A DNA stretch of 64,000 nucleotides, taken from Peribacillus frigoritolerans. Lineage in GTDB: Bacteria; Bacillota; Bacilli; Bacillales; DSM-1321. The position numbers and the translations under genes are program-made. The notes under the pieces were generated by a model. It searched no databases. It was not told the DNA's origin and saw only the letters and a list, made by a program, of their open reading frames with translations. The DNA lies in the NCBI RefSeq assembly GCF_040250305.1, contig NZ_CP158190.1, positions 2,078,001 to 2,142,000 of the forward strand, in the 5' to 3' direction. Of this stretch, positions 62,228 to 64,000 are shown one piece after another (within the stretch, counting starts at the first letter, position 1; every line of letters starts with the position of its first letter).

Positions 62228-63712
62228 ATGGAAAATACCGCACAAACATCACAAACCGGGGACCAAACAGCTGCTGAAGAAAAACAACTGGAGCGAAAAC
62301 TCAAACCAAGGCATCTTTCCATGATCGCAATCGGCGGAACCATTGGAACAGGGCTATTTTTAGCAAGCGGTTCCATTATTCATACTGCGGGTCCCGGAGG
62401 AGCTGTCGCCGCCTATATAATTGCCGGAATCATGGTTTACTTCCTGATGACAAGCTTAGCAGAAATGGCTGCCCTTATTCCTATCACAGGCTCTTTTAGT
62501 ACCTATACATCAAGGTTTGTCGATCCGGCTTTAGGATTTGCGATCGGTTGGAACTATTGGTATAACAATGCAATCGTAGTGGCGTTGGAATTAGCAGCCT
62601 CCTCCCTTATTATGAAATATTGGCTGCCTTCTGTTCCGGGCATCATTTGGAGCGCATTATTTCTTGCACTCATATTTGGCCTGAATATTTTATCGGTAAA
62701 AGGATATGGAGAATCAGAATTCTGGTTTGCCATTATAAAGGTTTTGACGATTATCATCTTTATAGCAGTAGGGTTATTAATGATTCTAGGAATCATGGGA
62801 GGGGATGCCGTAGGTTTTGAAAATATCACCAAAGGGGAGGCACCGTTTAAGGGAGGCTTTTTATCCATTATAAGTGTCTTTATGGTGGTCGGGTTTGCCT
62901 TTCAAGGCACCGAGTTAGTAGGAATTGCAGCCGGCGAGAGTGAAAACCCGAGAAAAAATATACCAAAGGCCATTAAGCAAATCTTCTGGAGACTGCTCTT
63001 GTTTTATGTATTGGCAATAATCGTGATTGGATTTTTAATAAGCTATAATGATCCGCGTTTGTTAAGCTCGGATATTGAAGATATTGCGGTAAGTCCCTTT
63101 ACGCTAGTTTTTCAAAACGCAGGGCTTGCCATCGCTGCCTCCGTTATGAATGTGGTCATTCTTACTTCCGTTCTTTCTGCGGGCAATTCGGCCATGTACG
63201 GGGCTTCTCGCGTGCTTTGGGTGCTGGCGAAAGAAGGCAAAGCTCCTTCGTTTCTAAAAAAAGTGAATTCAGGCGGCATTCCAGTGAATGCTGTGTACTT
63301 TTCTACCATCGTTGGGATGGCAGCTTTCCTGACCTCTTTTTTCGGTGAAGGTTCGATTTACAATTGGTTATTGAATGCTGCAGGTTTATCCGGCTTTTTA
63401 TCCTGGTTAGGAATTTCGATTACACATTATCGATTCCGGAAGGCATATATTGCACAAGGAAGAGATTTAAAAGATTTGCCTTATGTATCAAAATGGTACC
63501 CATTCGGTCCAATATTAGCGACATTTTTATGTGTTACGGCTATCCTGGGACAAAATTACTCAGCTTTTTTCGGCCCTGAGATTGACTGGTATGGAATTTT
63601 AATTTCTTATATCGGGCTTCCATTATTTTTACTGGCTTTTCTAGGTTATAAAATCGTAAAGAAAACAAAAATGACTCCATTGCAAGAGGCTGATTTCAGT
63701 AAAGTGGAATAA
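62228..63712 (+). CDS. Amino acid permease, APC family (LysP-like)
   Basis: A 494-residue transporter with 12 helices. The APC start LKPRHLSMIAIGGTIGTGLF, the helix 3 region PITGSFSTYTSRFVDPALGF and GTELVGIAAGESENPRKNIP are those of the lysine/arginine/GABA permease group. ATG 62228 follows AAGGGGTG; ATG 62213 lies before this site. It probably takes up the substrate or product of the M20 amidohydrolase. Confidence 0.9.
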   Translation: MENTAQTSQTGDQTAAEEKQLERKLKPRHLSMIAIGGTIGTGLFLASGSIIHTAGPGGAVAAYIIAGIMVYFLMTSLAEMAALIPITGSFSTYTSRFVDPALGFAIGWNYWYNNAIVVALELAASSLIMKYWLPSVPGIIWSALFLALIFGLNILSVKGYGESEFWFAIIKVLTIIIFIAVGLLMILGIMGGDAVGFENITKGEAPFKGGFLSIISVFMVVGFAFQGTELVGIAAGESENPRKNIPKAIKQIFWRLLLFYVLAIIVIGFLISYNDPRLLSSDIEDIAVSPFTLVFQNAGLAIAASVMNVVILTSVLSAGNSAMYGASRVLWVLAKEGKAPSFLKKVNSGGIPVNAVYFSTIVGMAAFLTSFFGEGSIYNWLLNAAGLSGFLSWLGISITHYRFRKAYIAQGRDLKDLPYVSKWYPFGPILATFLCVTAILGQNYSAFFGPEIDWYGILISYIGLPLFLLAFLGYKIVKKTKMTPLQEADFSKVE

Positions 63713-63868
63713 TTTCTTTTGTTGAAAAATAAGAGAGTATTTCGTAAACATAAAGTATTTAAATGATAGCTCCAGTGCCTTGCACGATAAGCCGTCAGCT
63801 GTGGAACTTACTTGTCCATCTTATGTTGGGTCGATCAAGGCGCTTGTGCTTTTCATAGGAGGTTAACC

Positions 63869-64000
63869 ATGACGAATACACATGAAATTGCAATTCGTTC
63901 TCTTCATCGAATTGAAGAGCTAGAGGAAGTAAGAAAGCTAGAATCCGCCATTTGGGGAGAAACCGACTCAATCCCTTCACACCAAACCATAACTGCTGTG
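63869..64000 (+). CDS. GNAT-family acetyltransferase, cut by the window end
   Basis: The first 44 codons of a gene starting at ATG behind AGGAGG, reading IAIRSLHRIEELEEVRKLES then IWGETDSIPSHQTITAV. This start matches the predicted GNAT proteins of the COG3375 type. The gene runs past the window. It lies 156 bases after the permease, so it may belong to the same cluster. Confidence 0.7.
   Translation, partial: MTNTHEIAIRSLHRIEELEEVRKLESAIWGETDSIPSHQTITAV

Overview
The window is chromosomal DNA from a spore-forming member of the Bacillaceae, probably the Peribacillus / Bacillus simplex group. Three things point there: strong GGAGG ribosome binding sites, spore genes (CotM, Spo0E-like YnzD, YraF/YraG coat-like proteins, DUF4183 proteins), and a backbone in Bacillus subtilis order. 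That order is yneF ... ynzD - ccdA - (yneI remnant) - ccdC/yneJ - ... - yneK - ... - cotM. The genus is an inference; the synteny reading rests on remembered B. subtilis gene order.

Layout. (1) 1-347 is yneF. Its 3' end is repeated at 18054-18190 and 21695-21788, all in the same orientation. I read this as two integrative elements stacked in tandem in the 3' end of yneF. Element A (about 348-18160, 17.8 kb) starts with an intact tyrosine recombinase. It carries a decayed HNH gene, a primase-like gene split by an in-frame stop, a cargo block of surface proteins (two repeat-rich Ig-domain proteins and two small membrane proteins), a PLD-family nuclease, a serine recombinase, an OLD-family nuclease and a membrane protein. 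Element B (about 18161-21781, 3.6 kb) has a wrecked copy of the same kind of integrase, phage-like debris and a secreted-peptide plus small-membrane-protein pair that looks like a bacteriocin with its immunity gene.

(2) 22-30 kb holds an adhB-type dehydrogenase with YraF/YraG spore-coat-like proteins on both sides, an Rrf2 regulator, an IDEAL-domain protein, thioredoxin, a YqiG-type flavin oxidoreductase, a small secreted protein with an overlapping membrane peptide, a DoxX protein behind MhqR-like operators, and two DUF4183 proteins. (3) 30.6-40 kb is backbone: ynzD, ccdA, ccdC, a thiosulfate-uptake pair tsuA/tsuB, ykvR, yneK, sbcDC and cotM.

(4) 40.9-49.9 kb is a seven-gene acyl-CoA catabolic cluster: two acyl-CoA ligases, an MFS transporter, two thiolases, an acyl-CoA dehydrogenase and a hotdog thioesterase. 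It sits behind two palindromes that resemble FadR-type operators. (5) 51.4-57.2 kb is an operon of a regulator, an M81/MlrC peptidase, a D-aminoacylase and an MFS transporter, which suggests use of D-amino-acid-containing or N-acylated compounds. (6) 57.6-64 kb has a kinase-like protein, a hotdog thioesterase, a block of GC-rich interspersed repeats including a 215-bp tandem repeat, and an RpiR regulator - M20 amidohydrolase - amino acid permease cluster. A GNAT gene is cut by the window end.

The most unusual features are four: the tandem yneF elements, whose integrase leaders contain a terminator; short leaders with a strong ribosome binding site followed by a two- or three-codon ORF in the element A cargo; the PLD plus OLD nuclease block; and the bacteriocin-like pair of element B. 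I saw no tRNA, rRNA or CRISPR array.
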